Counted from the first letter of the stretch, positions 50,345 through 60,346 are shown. The stretch: 64,000 nt of DNA from Actinoplanes sp. N902-109 (GCF_000389965.1 NC_021191.1:1923501-1987500); one strand, 5' to 3'. Notes: generated by a model not told the origin, from the letters alone. Numbers and translations are program-made.

Positions 50345-51241
50345 ATGCCCGCAAACGGTAACCCCATTATTGCGTTCATGAGCGACCTCGGTACGACCGA
50401 CGATTCCGTGGCCCAGTGCAAAGGGCTGATGCTGAGCATCTGCCCCGGCGTGACCATCGTGGACGTCAACCACTCGATGACACCCTGGGATGTGGAGGAG
50501 GGCGCCCGCTACATCGTCGACCTGCCGCGCTTTTTCCCCGAGGGCACCGTGTTCGCCACCACCACGTACCCGGCCACCGGAACGGCCACCCGGTCGGTGG
50601 CTCTGCGTATCAAGCAAGCGGCGCAGGGCGGCGCCCGCGGGCAGTGGGCCGGTTCCGGTGCCGGTTTCGAACGGGCCGAGGGCTCGTACATCTACATCGC
50701 ACCGAACAACGGTTTGCTCACCACTGTCATCGAGGAACACGGATATATCGAGGCCTACGAGGTGTCCAACACCAAGGTGATTCCGGCGGAGCCGGAGCCG
50801 ACGTTCTACAGCCGGGAGATGGTGGCGATCCCGTCGGCGCACCTGGCCGCCGGGTTCCCGCTCAACGAGGTGGGCCGGGCGCTGTCCGACGACGAGATCG
50901 TGCGGTTCGCGAAGCCCAAGCCCAGCACGGTTTCCGGCGGCGTGCTCAGCGGCGTCATCACCAACATCGACCACCCGTTCGGCAACCTGTGGACCAACAT
51001 CCACCGTACTGACCTGGAGAAGGCGGGCATCGGCTACCAGACGCAGCTCCGGTTGCTGCTGGACGGCGTGCTGACGTTCGACCTGCCGCTCGTGCCGACG
51101 TTCGCCGACGCCGGCCAGATCGGCGACCCGGTCATCTACATCAACAGCCGTGGCTACCTGGCGCTCGCCCGTAACGCCGCCCCGCTGGCGTACCCGTACA
51201 ACCTGAAGGCGGGCCTGACGGTCACCGTGACAAAGGCCTGA
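50345..51241 (+). CDS. flA: Fluorinase (5'-fluoro-5'-deoxyadenosine synthase)
   Basis: A 298-residue enzyme that forms the carbon-fluorine bond: fluoride attacks C5' of SAM to give 5'-fluoro-5'-deoxyadenosine and methionine. The sequence is collinear with Streptomyces cattleya FlA: FMSDLGTTDDSVAQCKGLML, SMTPWDVEEGARYIVDLPRF, FATTTYPATGTATRSVALRI and EPTFYSREMVAIPSAHLAAG. Residues matching the known fluoride/SAM site (Asp14, Trp48, Tyr75, Thr78, Phe154 and Ser156, Sc numbering +2) are present. The extra loop that separates fluorinases from chlorinases and SAM hydrolases is there (about residues 90-112, KQAAQGGARGQWAGSGAGFE). It has its own promoter and a hairpin terminator, and lies between apt and the antiporter. 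Confidence 0.98.
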   Translation: MPANGNPIIAFMSDLGTTDDSVAQCKGLMLSICPGVTIVDVNHSMTPWDVEEGARYIVDLPRFFPEGTVFATTTYPATGTATRSVALRIKQAAQGGARGQWAGSGAGFERAEGSYIYIAPNNGLLTTVIEEHGYIEAYEVSNTKVIPAEPEPTFYSREMVAIPSAHLAAGFPLNEVGRALSDDEIVRFAKPKPSTVSGGVLSGVITNIDHPFGNLWTNIHRTDLEKAGIGYQTQLRLLLDGVLTFDLPLVPTFADAGQIGDPVIYINSRGYLALARNAAPLAYPYNLKAGLTVTVTKA

Positions 51242-51252
51242 TCCCCCCGGCC

Positions 51253-51283
51253 GGGCCGGCACGGACCTCGTCCGTGCCGGCCC
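51253..51283 (+). terminator. Hairpin directly after the fluorinase gene
   Basis: A perfect 14-bp stem (GGGCCGGCACGGAC, 51253-51266, with 51270-51283) with a 3-base loop begins 12 bases beyond the flA stop and ends 26 bases before the antiporter ATG. It should reduce read-through into the antiporter gene. Confidence 0.85.
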
Positions 51284-51309
51284 GTTGTCATCTCCCGAGA
51301 GAAGACGTC

Positions 51310-52683
51310 ATGAGCCTTTCTTCCCAGCAGATAGCTGCGCTGGTCGCCGTCATCGCCATCGTCGTGCTGATGTGCCACGCGATCGGTGGCTTGTTCGCCC
51401 GCTACCGTCAGCCGGTCGTGGTGGGTGAGATCCTCGCGGGCCTGCTGTTCGGGCCCACCGTGCTGGGCCTGGTCGCCCCGGACTTCCAGCACCTGCTGTT
51501 CCCGCGTACCGGGCCGGTGGCGGCGATCCTGGCCGGGCTGGCCCAGCTCGGCATGCTGCTGCTGATGTTCGTCACCGGCAGCGAACTGCGGTTGACCGCG
51601 TCGCCGGGTGACCGCCGCACCATCGGCCTGGTCGCCGCGACCGGCATGGTGGTGCCGTTCGCGGTGGGACTCGCCGTGGTCGCCGCCCTGGACTATCACG
51701 ACTTGAGCGGCCCGGCCGGTACCCGTACCACCACGATTCTGGTCTTCGCGATCGCGGTCGCGGTGACCAGCATCCCGGTGATCTCCCGGATCATGCTCGA
51801 CCTGGGCCTGCTCGGCAGTTCGTTCGCCCGCGTCGTGCTGGGGGTCGCCGCGCTCGAGGATGTCGGGCTGTACGTCGTGCTCGCCGTCGTGCTCAGCCTG
51901 GCCAGCGCGCCGGCCACGGAGTTCGGGCTGTGGGAGCTGGTCGGGGTGCACACCACCGGCTGGACGGTGGGCTACCACACGACGATCACCATCGTCTTCC
52001 TCGGGGCGTTCCTGATGTGGGGCACGCCGGTCTTCCGGTTCCTGCTGTACGGGCCGGCGCGGGTGCTCTCCCGGCGCAATCCCGCCGCGGCCCGGCTCGT
52101 GCTGCTGCTGATCGCGGTGCTGGTCTGCACGCTGCTCGGCATCAACCCCATCTTCGGGGCCCTGCTCACCGGCATCTGCGCGCGCCGGGCCGAACCGGAT
52201 CGGGTGCCGGTGGAACCCGGCGCGCCCGGCCTGGGACAGCCGGACTCGTGGGCCACGATCCGGCACTTCTCGCTGGCGTTCTTCATCCCCGTGTACTTCT
52301 TCACCGTGGGGCTCGGGCTCGACCTCGTGCACGACTTCGACGTCTGGTTCTTCGTCTGGTTCTTCCTGGTGTGCTGCGTGGTGAAGTCGCTGAGCGTGCT
52401 GGCCGGCGCGCTGCTGAGCCGGCAGTCGCTGCGGTGGTCGCTGGACCTGTCGATCGCGTTGAACGCGCGCGGCGGGCCGGGCATCGTGCTGGCGACCACG
52501 ACGCTGAGCGCGGGCGTGGTGAACCGGTCCTTCTACACGGCCATGGTGCTGCTGTCGGTGCTCACGTCGCAGATCGCGGGGATGTGGCTCGACCGGCGGT
52601 CCGCGGCGCTGCTCGGCTGGGACCGGGACGTGGCCGGCGGACGGACCGACGCCCGCCCGGTGGCGATCGGCGAGCAGCACTGA
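51310..52683 (+). CDS. CPA2-type cation/proton antiporter (FlH-like)
   Basis: A 457-residue antiporter with about twelve helices of the Na+/H+ exchanger (CPA2/KefB) fold: VVVGEILAGLLFGPTVLGLV, LLLMFVTGSELRLTASPG, and ALNARGGPGIVLATTTLSAG near the C-terminal end. The Streptomyces cattleya locus includes FlH, annotated as a Na+/H+ antiporter, and this gene, next to flA, is its likely counterpart. It may help fluoride or pH homeostasis, but no fluoride channel (CrcB/Fluc) is encoded. ATG 51310 lies 26 bases after the flA hairpin. A convergent terminator follows. Confidence 0.9.
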   Translation: MSLSSQQIAALVAVIAIVVLMCHAIGGLFARYRQPVVVGEILAGLLFGPTVLGLVAPDFQHLLFPRTGPVAAILAGLAQLGMLLLMFVTGSELRLTASPGDRRTIGLVAATGMVVPFAVGLAVVAALDYHDLSGPAGTRTTTILVFAIAVAVTSIPVISRIMLDLGLLGSSFARVVLGVAALEDVGLYVVLAVVLSLASAPATEFGLWELVGVHTTGWTVGYHTTITIVFLGAFLMWGTPVFRFLLYGPARVLSRRNPAAARLVLLLIAVLVCTLLGINPIFGALLTGICARRAEPDRVPVEPGAPGLGQPDSWATIRHFSLAFFIPVYFFTVGLGLDLVHDFDVWFFVWFFLVCCVVKSLSVLAGALLSRQSLRWSLDLSIALNARGGPGIVLATTTLSAGVVNRSFYTAMVLLSVLTSQIAGMWLDRRSAALLGWDRDVAGGRTDARPVAIGEQH

Positions 52684-52711
52684 GCCGGGACGGGAACAGC
52701 GGCAAGGGGGA

Positions 52712-52741
52712 CGGGCCGGGTGGCATACGCCACCCGGCCCG
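52712..52741. terminator. Bidirectional terminator between antiporter and kinase genes
   Basis: A 13-bp perfect stem (CGGGCCGGGTGGC, 52712-52724, with 52729-52741) with the loop ATAC lies in the middle of the 69-base gap between two convergent genes, so it can end both transcripts. Confidence 0.9.
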
Positions 52742-52752
52742 CCCGGCCGTGT

Positions 52753-53730
52753 TCACCAATGCAGCGCCGTTGCCGCATCGGCGGCCGCTCGATCGCCGTA
52801 CACGGTGGCCAGCTCCGTGGTGAACGCGGTCCGGTCCAGCTCGTACTCCTGCGGGCCGACCACCCGCAGCACCAGCGCGGCCAGCGCGCAGCCGAGTTGA
52901 GCCGCGGGTACCAGCCCGAGTCCGGCCGCCACACCGGTGAGGAACCCGGCCCGGAACGCATCCCCCACGCCGGTCGGGTCCACCGGCTCGGCGACCGGGA
53001 CCGCCGGGACGTCCAGCACCGGGTGGCCGTCCTGCTCGATGCGCGCACCCCGGGCGCCCAGCGTGGTGACCCAGATGCCCACCCGGGACAGCACCTCGTC
53101 GTGCGTCCACTCGGTCTTCTGCAGCACCAGCGCGTGCTCGTACTCGTTGGTGAACAGGTACTGGGCGTCCTCGATCAGCCGCCGGATGTCCTTGGGCTCC
53201 ATCACGGCCAGCTGCTGCGACGGGTCCGCGACGAACGGGTAGCCGCGGTAGCGGCACTCGTCGGTGTGCCGCAGCATCGCCTCCGGATCGTTCGGGCCGA
53301 TGACCACGTGCCGCACCGATCCCAGCCGGTCCACGGCCGGCCGCAGCTCCAGCCGGCGGGCCTGGGTCATCGCGCCGGGATAGAACGAGGCGAGCTGGTT
53401 GCCGTCCCGGTCGGTGATGCACTGGAACCGGGCGGTGTGCAGGTCCGCGGACTGGTGGATCGACGCGACATCGACGCCCGCCCGTTCCAGCCAGGAGCGG
53501 TAGTCGTCGAAGTCGTGCCCCGCCGCGGCGAGCACGGCGGGCCGGTGCCCGAGCCGGGCCATCCCGAGGGCGATGTTGGCTGCCACCCCGCCGCGCCGCA
53601 CGTCGAGCGAGTCGACCAGGAAGGACAGCGACAGACTGGCCAGTGAGCCGGGCACGATCTGGTCGACGAACCGGCCGGGGAAGGTGCTGAGGTGGTCGAC
53701 CGCGATCGACCCGGTGACGAGCGTGGTCAT
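52753..53730 (-). CDS. PfkB-family kinase, probable adenosine kinase
   Basis: A 325-residue ribokinase-fold enzyme that resembles actinobacterial adenosine kinases (Rv2202c type): TGSIAVDHLSTFPGRF at the start, RRGGVAANIALGMARLGHRP, and the catalytic PVDPTGVGDAFRAGFLTGVA, where DPTGVGDAF carries the anion hole and catalytic aspartate. It ends an operon with SAM synthetase and SAH hydrolase (gap of 5 bases to metK). In that setting it would convert adenosine from SAH hydrolysis to AMP, pulling that step forward. Specificity for adenosine over other sugars is inferred. Confidence 0.88.
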   Translation of the reverse strand: MTTLVTGSIAVDHLSTFPGRFVDQIVPGSLASLSLSFLVDSLDVRRGGVAANIALGMARLGHRPAVLAAAGHDFDDYRSWLERAGVDVASIHQSADLHTARFQCITDRDGNQLASFYPGAMTQARRLELRPAVDRLGSVRHVVIGPNDPEAMLRHTDECRYRGYPFVADPSQQLAVMEPKDIRRLIEDAQYLFTNEYEHALVLQKTEWTHDEVLSRVGIWVTTLGARGARIEQDGHPVLDVPAVPVAEPVDPTGVGDAFRAGFLTGVAAGLGLVPAAQLGCALAALVLRVVGPQEYELDRTAFTTELATVYGDRAAADAATALHW

Positions 53731-53735
53731 CGCGG

Positions 53736-54923
53736 TCACCCGCCGACCGCGGTACGCAGGTCGTCGACCCGGTCGAGCCGCTCCCAGGTGAACTCCGGGC
53801 CGCTGCGGCCGAAGTGCCCGTACGCCGCGGTCGGCAGGTAGATCGGACGCAGCAGGGCGAGCTGCTCGACGATCGCCCGGGGCCGCAGGTCGAACACCTC
53901 GGCGACGGCCGCGGCGAGCCGGGGCACCGGCACCTTCTCGGTGCCGAAGCACTCGACGAACGTGCCGACCGGGTCCGCCTTGCCGATCGCGTACGCCACC
54001 TGCACCTCGCAGCGCTCGGCCAGCCCGGCGGCCACCACGTTCTTCGCGACCCAGCGCAGCGCGTAGGCCGCCGAGCGGTCCACCTTCGACGGGTCCTTGC
54101 CCGAGTACGCCCCGCCGCCGTGCCGGGCCGCCCCGCCGTACGAATCGAGGATGATCTTGCGGCCGGTCAGCCCGGTGTCGCCCATCGGACCGCCGATCTC
54201 GAACCGGCCGGTGGGGTTGACCAGCAGCCGGTAGTCGGCGGTGGCCAGGTCGAGGCGGTTCAGCTCCGGCTCCACCACATGTTTGCGGATGTCGTCCGGC
54301 AGCAGGTTCTCCGCGTCCGGCGCGTGCTGGGCGGACACCACGACGGTGTCCAGTGCGACCGGGTGGTTCCCCTCGTACGCGATGGTGACCTGGGTCTTGC
54401 CGTCCGGTCGCAGATAACCGAGCGTGCCGTCGCGGCGGGCCTGCGCCAGCCGGCGGGCGAGCCGATGCGCCAGCGCGATGGGCAGCGGCATCAGCTCCGG
54501 TGTCTCGGTGCAGGCGTAGCCGAACATCAGGCCCTGGTCGCCGGCGCCCTGCCGGTCGGCGTCGGTGCCGGCCTCGCCGGACCGGGCCTCGTACGACTCG
54601 TCCACGCCCCGCGCGATGTCGGGGGACTGCGCGCCGATGGACACGCTCACCCCGCAACTGCGCCCGTCGAAGCCCTTCGCCGACGAGTCGTAACCGATCG
54701 CGACGACCTGGTTGCGGGCCACCGCGGCGACGTCCACGACCGCGCGCGAACTCACCTCGCCGGCGATGACGATCTGGCCCGTGGTGATCAGGGTCTCGAC
54801 CGCCACCCGGCTGTCCGGGTCACCGGCGAGGAACGCGTCCAGCACCGCGTCGCTGACCTGGTCGGCGATCTTGTCAGGATGGCCCTCGGTCACCGATTCC
54901 GAGGTGAACAGCCGGTACGCCAC
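53736..54923 (-). CDS. metK: S-adenosylmethionine synthetase
   Basis: A 395-residue MetK that makes SAM, the fluorinase substrate, from methionine and ATP. Key segments are AYRLFTSESVTEGHPDKIAD, the ATP-binding GAGDQGLMFGYACTETPELM, the P-loop-like GGAYSGKDPSKVDRSAAYAL and GHFGRSGPEFTWERLDRVDD at the C-terminus. The start is GTG 54923 with GGGAGG upstream. A dedicated cluster copy next to SAH hydrolase and adenosine kinase would supply extra SAM; a separate housekeeping copy is expected elsewhere. Confidence 0.96.
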   Translation of the reverse strand: MAYRLFTSESVTEGHPDKIADQVSDAVLDAFLAGDPDSRVAVETLITTGQIVIAGEVSSRAVVDVAAVARNQVVAIGYDSSAKGFDGRSCGVSVSIGAQSPDIARGVDESYEARSGEAGTDADRQGAGDQGLMFGYACTETPELMPLPIALAHRLARRLAQARRDGTLGYLRPDGKTQVTIAYEGNHPVALDTVVVSAQHAPDAENLLPDDIRKHVVEPELNRLDLATADYRLLVNPTGRFEIGGPMGDTGLTGRKIILDSYGGAARHGGGAYSGKDPSKVDRSAAYALRWVAKNVVAAGLAERCEVQVAYAIGKADPVGTFVECFGTEKVPVPRLAAAVAEVFDLRPRAIVEQLALLRPIYLPTAAYGHFGRSGPEFTWERLDRVDDLRTAVGG

Positions 54924-54957
54924 GAATTCCTCCCAGGGGTACGGATGCCGGCACAGG

Positions 54958-56397
<1,440 letters not shown>

Positions 56398-56613
56398 GAA
56401 ACCTCCCCAGGGGTCCCGGCGGCGGGCGCCGGCACGGGCAGTCCCACGCTAAAAGCCCCTCGGACAGCGGCACAGACGAAGAAATCGCCGCGATCAAAGC
56501 GGTACGAGATTCGGGACCAAAGGCGAACGGCCGCTACCCTTTTCGTCGGCCCGGCCCGCTCGTCCGCGGTGTTAGCTTCCGTTTCCCACGCAAGCTGCGG
56601 CGAGGAGGAAATC

Positions 56614-57483
56614 ATGGTGGCAACGGTGGACCGCACCCCGCGGATCGGCGTCATCGGCGGCAGCGGGCTCTATGATCTGGAGCTGCTCGAGCAGGTCGAG
56701 ACAATTGCGGTGCGCACCCCGTACGGACAGCCGAGCGGCGACATCACGGTGGGCAATCTGCTGGGCGTCCGCATCGCTTTCCTGCCGCGGCACGGGACCG
56801 GCCACCGGCTGAGTCCCAGCGAGGTGCCGGCCCGGGCGAACATCCACGCGCTGCGCGAACTCGGCGTCCGGCAGATCATCGCGATCAGCGCGGTCGGCAG
56901 TCTCACCGAACGGTTCGCCCCCGGCACGCTGGTCGTGCCGGATCAGCTCGTCGACCGGACCAAGGGCGTGCGGCCCGCGACGTTCTTCGGCGGTGGCGCG
57001 GTGGCGCACGTGTCCATGGCCGACCCGTTCTGCGAGCGGTTGCGGGCGGACCTGGGCACCGCCGGCAAGACGGCCGGGTACGACCTTGCCGACGGTGCGA
57101 CCTATTGCTGCATCGAGGGACCCCAGTTCTCCACCCGCGCGGAATCCCACCTCTACCGGTCGTGGGGCCTCGACATCATCGGCATGACGGCGGTCCCGGA
57201 GGCTGCGCTGGCCCGCGAGGCGCAGCTCTGCTATGCCGGGCTGGCCCTGGTGACCGACTACGACTGCTGGCACGAGAGCGAGGAGGCCGTCACCGCGGGC
57301 ATGGTGGCGGAGACCATGCGGGCCAACGTGCGCGCCGCCCGCGAGGTGCTCAAGGAGGCGGTGACGACCATCGACCGGACCGCCGACTGCACCTGCCACC
57401 ACGCGCTCACCGGTGCGGTGCTGACCGACCCCGCGATCATCGACGCGGCCACCCGCGAGCGCTGCGGCCTGCCGGTGCGCTGA
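56614..57483 (+). CDS. flB: MTA/5'-fluoro-5'-deoxyadenosine phosphorylase (FlB-like)
   Basis: A 289-residue purine nucleoside phosphorylase of the MTAP class. It would split 5'-fluoro-5'-deoxyadenosine with phosphate to 5-fluoro-5-deoxyribose-1-phosphate and adenine. Landmarks are RIGVIGGSGLYDLELLEQVE, AFLPRHGTGHRLSPSEVPAR, the active-site block CIEGPQFSTRAESHLYRSWG and DIIGMTAVPEAALAREAQLC with ALVTDYDCWHE. In Streptomyces cattleya flB is next to flA; here it is 5 kb away but in the same locus. ATG 56614 follows GAGGAGG; GTG 56617 is possible. A role in methylthioadenosine salvage cannot be ruled out. Confidence 0.92.
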   Translation: MVATVDRTPRIGVIGGSGLYDLELLEQVETIAVRTPYGQPSGDITVGNLLGVRIAFLPRHGTGHRLSPSEVPARANIHALRELGVRQIIAISAVGSLTERFAPGTLVVPDQLVDRTKGVRPATFFGGGAVAHVSMADPFCERLRADLGTAGKTAGYDLADGATYCCIEGPQFSTRAESHLYRSWGLDIIGMTAVPEAALAREAQLCYAGLALVTDYDCWHESEEAVTAGMVAETMRANVRAAREVLKEAVTTIDRTADCTCHHALTGAVLTDPAIIDAATRERCGLPVR

Positions 57484-57498
57484 CCGGTGCCGAGCGGA

Positions 57499-58407
57499 TC
57501 AGCCGAGGTCGGACGGGTTGGTGTTGGCCCCGCACAGCAGCACCATCACCCGTTCGCCCGGCTGCGGCACATAGGCGCCGGACATCAACGCTGCCTGCGC
57601 CGCTGCTGTGCCGTGCTCGACCGCCAGCCGGAACTCGTCCCAGAGCCAGTGCCGCGCCGCGACGATCGCCTCGTCGGCGACCAGCAGCGAGGTCAGCTTG
57701 GTCTCCGTCGCCGTCTCGTACGCGATGGAACCGACCCGCCGGGCGCCGAGCGAATCCGCGGCGATGCCCGAGACCGGGACGTCCACCGGGTGCCCGGCGA
57801 CGAGGGCGGCGTGCAGTGCCCGGGAGGTCTCCGGTTCGACGGCCACCACGTTCTTCCGGCCGTGCAGGGCTGCCGCCACCCCGGCGACCAGGCCACCACC
57901 GCCGACGGCCACCAGCACCGTGTCGAACTCGGCCTGGCCGAGCAGTTCCAGGCCGAGGGTGCCGTTGCCGGCCACCATGTCGGGGTCGTCGTAGGCGTGG
58001 CAGAAGACGGCTCCGGTCTGCTGCGCGCGTGCGGTGGCGGCTTCGAACGCCTCGGCGTACTCGGCGCCGACCTGGGTGACCCGGGCGCCCAGCTTGGCCA
58101 GCTTGGCCACCTTGACCGGCGGGGCCGTCGCCGGCACGTAGATCTCCGCCGGGGTGCCGAGCTCGCCGGCCGCGTAGGCGGCTGCCAGCCCGGCGTTGCC
58201 GCCCGAGGCCGCGATGATGCCGGCCGCCGGCAGGCCGTGCTCGGCGGCCGTGAGGATCTTGTTGAACATGCCGCGGGTTTTGAACGAGCCGGCGTGCTGG
58301 ACGAGCTCGAGCTTGTAGAGCACGTCCCCGGTGTCCAGGACGGGGGTGGTCCGGATCCGGCCGGCGATGCGCTGAGCTGCGGCTTCGATTGCGGTGCTGG
58401 TTGTCAC
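57499..58407 (-). CDS. Threonine dehydratase-like PLP enzyme
   Basis: A 302-residue fold type II PLP enzyme like catabolic threonine/serine dehydratases: the PLP lysine is in GSFKTRGMFNKI, the phosphate loop in SGGNAGLAAAYAAG and the glycine-rich VAVGGGGLVAGVAAALHG, with the final GERVMVLLCGANTNPSD. It starts at GTG 58407, only 9 bases after the GAPDH-like stop, so the two form an operon. Threonine deaminases have been reported to defluorinate 4-fluorothreonine (recalled, not checked); this gene could therefore drain fluorothreonine or its precursor threonine. The reaction here is a prediction. It is shorter than biosynthetic IlvA and has no ACT domain. Confidence 0.85.
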   Translation of the reverse strand: MTTSTAIEAAAQRIAGRIRTTPVLDTGDVLYKLELVQHAGSFKTRGMFNKILTAAEHGLPAAGIIAASGGNAGLAAAYAAGELGTPAEIYVPATAPPVKVAKLAKLGARVTQVGAEYAEAFEAATARAQQTGAVFCHAYDDPDMVAGNGTLGLELLGQAEFDTVLVAVGGGGLVAGVAAALHGRKNVVAVEPETSRALHAALVAGHPVDVPVSGIAADSLGARRVGSIAYETATETKLTSLLVADEAIVAARHWLWDEFRLAVEHGTAAAQAALMSGAYVPQPGERVMVLLCGANTNPSDLG

Positions 58408-58416
58408 CGGACCTGT

Positions 58417-59478
58417 CTACACCACCGCCGGGTGCCGCTCCGCGCCCGCCGGTACGGGTGCCCGGTCGCCCACCAGCCGGGCCAGGTCGAGCAGCCGGTT
58501 GGAGAAGCCCCACTCGTTGTCGAACCAGCCGCGCACCTTGATCCGCCCGTCGGTGGTGGTGCGGGTGCCGGTCGGGTCGAACAGGCAGGAGGCCGGGTTG
58601 TCGCGCACATCGATGGACACCGTGGGGTCCGGGTCGTAGTCGATGATGCCGCGCAGGTAGCCGTTCGCCGCCTCGGACATGGCCCGGTTGACCTCCTCGG
58701 CGGTGACCGGGCGCTCGGTGCGGCCGCCCAGCTCGGCCAGCGAGCCGATCGGCGTGGGTACGCAGTAGTAGCTGTGGCAGATCTCGCCGAGCCGGGGGAG
58801 CACGACGCTGACCAGGTCACCGGTCACATGGTCGTGCGGGATGATGCTCTGCGTGGTGGCCCGGCCCAGCCGCAGGTCGTCGCGCGAGGTGCCGGCGATG
58901 CTGTCCTGCGGTTTCTGCCAGCCCTGGATGGCCAGCACCACCGAGGTGTGCACGCTGTGCAGGCCGAACCGGTCGAGCAGCACCCGGGCCATGACGGACA
59001 GCGCGTTCACGCCGCAGGACGCGGGGGAGATCACGTCGTGCCGGGCCGGGTCGTAGCGGTCGTGGTTGGCGCCGTACACCAGGAAGGCGTCCGGCTGGTC
59101 GGCGGATGCGCTGATCACGACCTTGCGCGCGCCACCGCCGAGGATGTGCGCCCGCGCCGCGTCGCCGCTGCGGAAGCGCCCGGTGGCCTCGAGCACCACG
59201 TCGACGTCGGCCTCGGCCCACGGTATCCGGCCGGGCTGCGGCTCCTGGAACGAGCGGACCTCGCGGCCGTTGACGATCAGGAATCCGGGCCGCGAGTCCA
59301 CGGTGCCGGTGAACCGGCCGCGTAAGCTGTCGCGTTTCAGCGCGTATGCCAAACGATCCGGCGGGGCGATGTCATTAATGGCGGCAACCGTGATTTGCGG
59401 ATCGGCGGCGCCGCTGGCGATACGCATAACCGAGCGCCCGATCCGGCCGAATCCGTTGATGCCTATCCTGACACTCAC
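58417..59478 (-). CDS. Divergent GAPDH paralogue, possible dedicated aldehyde dehydrogenase
   Basis: A 353-residue protein of the type I GAPDH fold: VRIGINGFGRIGRSVMRIAS (NAD site), VDVVLEATGRFRSGDAARAH and GWFDNEWGFSNRLLDLARLV. The catalytic cysteine is kept in SPASCGVNALS, in place of SNASCTTNCLA. In a gap-free alignment the active-site histidine (TTVHA) falls on TSVVL; a five-residue shift could bring a nearby VH into place. The residues that hold the C3 phosphate have changed: Thr of KTVDG is Pro in KPQDS and Arg of FRVPTP is Cys in YCVPTP. Its substrate may therefore lack a phosphate group. GTG 59478 has GAGGAG 6 bases upstream. It heads the operon with the threonine dehydratase-like gene. 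Confidence 0.85.
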   Translation of the reverse strand: MSVRIGINGFGRIGRSVMRIASGAADPQITVAAINDIAPPDRLAYALKRDSLRGRFTGTVDSRPGFLIVNGREVRSFQEPQPGRIPWAEADVDVVLEATGRFRSGDAARAHILGGGARKVVISASADQPDAFLVYGANHDRYDPARHDVISPASCGVNALSVMARVLLDRFGLHSVHTSVVLAIQGWQKPQDSIAGTSRDDLRLGRATTQSIIPHDHVTGDLVSVVLPRLGEICHSYYCVPTPIGSLAELGGRTERPVTAEEVNRAMSEAANGYLRGIIDYDPDPTVSIDVRDNPASCLFDPTGTRTTTDGRIKVRGWFDNEWGFSNRLLDLARLVGDRAPVPAGAERHPAVV

Positions 59479-59936
59479 CAAGAACTCCTCGCGGCCGGTT
59501 GATCAAGAATGCACTCGCGGTGCAGTGACCGTGCGGCAATCACACGGGTGAACAACTCGCGGTCACATACACGACACTATGAGTGTGCAACTTGCACGTC
59601 AACAGGAGCACCGGAGGCGATACTCACAGGCCTCGGTCCGGCTGTGCGCCGTCGCCATTCCTGCCGCAAAACCGTCGCCACCTGCGAGAATTCAATCTCG
59701 GGCGAGGGTGTGTCCCGGTCCTGACCGAGGTGTGGTGATCGAGGCAACCAACTCCGGCGATTCGGGCATCGTGCCTGGTGAATCGTTCGCCACCGCCATT
59801 CGCGGCTACCCTTGCGCAGTCCGTGATGACGTTTCTCACGACCGTCGGGATCGGCATGCCGAAGATCGTGGAAGCGGGAGCGGGACGGCCGGCAGTCCGT
59901 TTCGCGAAAGGGCGCGCGCATTTCGCGCAGGGTGGA
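59479..59936. other. Intergenic boundary of the fluorometabolite locus
   Basis: About 460 bases with no gene I can support. Two ACTCGCGGT copies (59514 and 59551) and a perfect GTGCAA-C-TTGCAC palindrome (59585-59597) lie upstream of the GAPDH-like gene and may be its operator region. One minus-strand frame contains RFHDLRH, a string common in tyrosine recombinases, but without its usual context. Confidence 0.5.
59585..59597. promoter_or_regulatory. Palindrome GTGCAA-C-TTGCAC upstream of the GAPDH-like operon
   Basis: A perfect 6-1-6 inverted repeat 107 bases before the GAPDH-like start, preceded by AT-rich sequence. It is of the size bound by dimeric repressors; the cluster regulator that would use it is unknown. 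Confidence 0.45.
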
Positions 59937-60278
59937 TCACACCAGGGCGCTGAGCGACTCGACGCCGGCCGAGGTGAAGTAGTACACGGCGTGCCCCTGG
60001 TGCCGGGTCAGTAAACGACCGATGCGTTCGCCGTCGGCGCGGCCGGCGGGCACGACGAGCAGCACATGGCCCTGCCGGCGGCCGGCCAGATAGAGGTTCA
60101 TGATCGTGGTGTCCCGCCCCCAGTCGCACCGGCGGCGGGCGGGCTGCTCCTCCCGTACGAAGGAAGCGGCGAACCCGGCAGCGGACAGCGCCGCCACCGC
60201 GGCCTCGGCACGCACCTGATCGGGAAGGAGCCCGGCCACCGCATCGACCGGCCGGACAAGAGATCCCTGCGCAGACAT
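59937..60278 (-). CDS. Hypothetical protein with GSP17M-like N-terminus
   Basis: A 113-residue protein. The first half, DAVAGLLPDQVRAEAAVAAL then SAAGFAASFVREEQP, resembles the N-terminal half of general stress protein 17M-like proteins (acid-rich helix then strand). The second half (GHVLLVVPAGRADGERIGRL, VYYFTSAGVESLSALV) is unfamiliar. It is a short single gene at the right edge of the fluorine cluster, divergent from the membrane protein that follows. Function unknown. Confidence 0.65.
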   Translation of the reverse strand: MSAQGSLVRPVDAVAGLLPDQVRAEAAVAALSAAGFAASFVREEQPARRRCDWGRDTTIMNLYLAGRRQGHVLLVVPAGRADGERIGRLLTRHQGHAVYYFTSAGVESLSALV

Positions 60279-60346
60279 GCCCGCAGATTAGGGGCGCCGC
60301 CAAGAACCGGGAACCCGCCAAGCAGATCCCCGACAGAACGGCCATC

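Noticed and set aside
50345..51241. SAM hydrolase (DUF62) or chlorinase instead of fluorinase
   Set aside because: Both lack the ~23-residue loop present here at about residues 90-112, and the fluorinase-type Thr78, Tyr75 and Ser156 context is intact.
56398..56613. SAH or SAM riboswitch between ahcY and the phosphorylase gene
   Set aside because: I could not find the conserved core of an SAH or SAM riboswitch in either direction; only ordinary promoter sequence is visible.
59577..59921. Possible integrase remnant: minus-strand frame with RFHDLRH
   Set aside because: Only one short string fits; the catalytic Arg/His/Tyr context of tyrosine recombinases is not found in any frame nearby, and no attachment-site repeat was seen.
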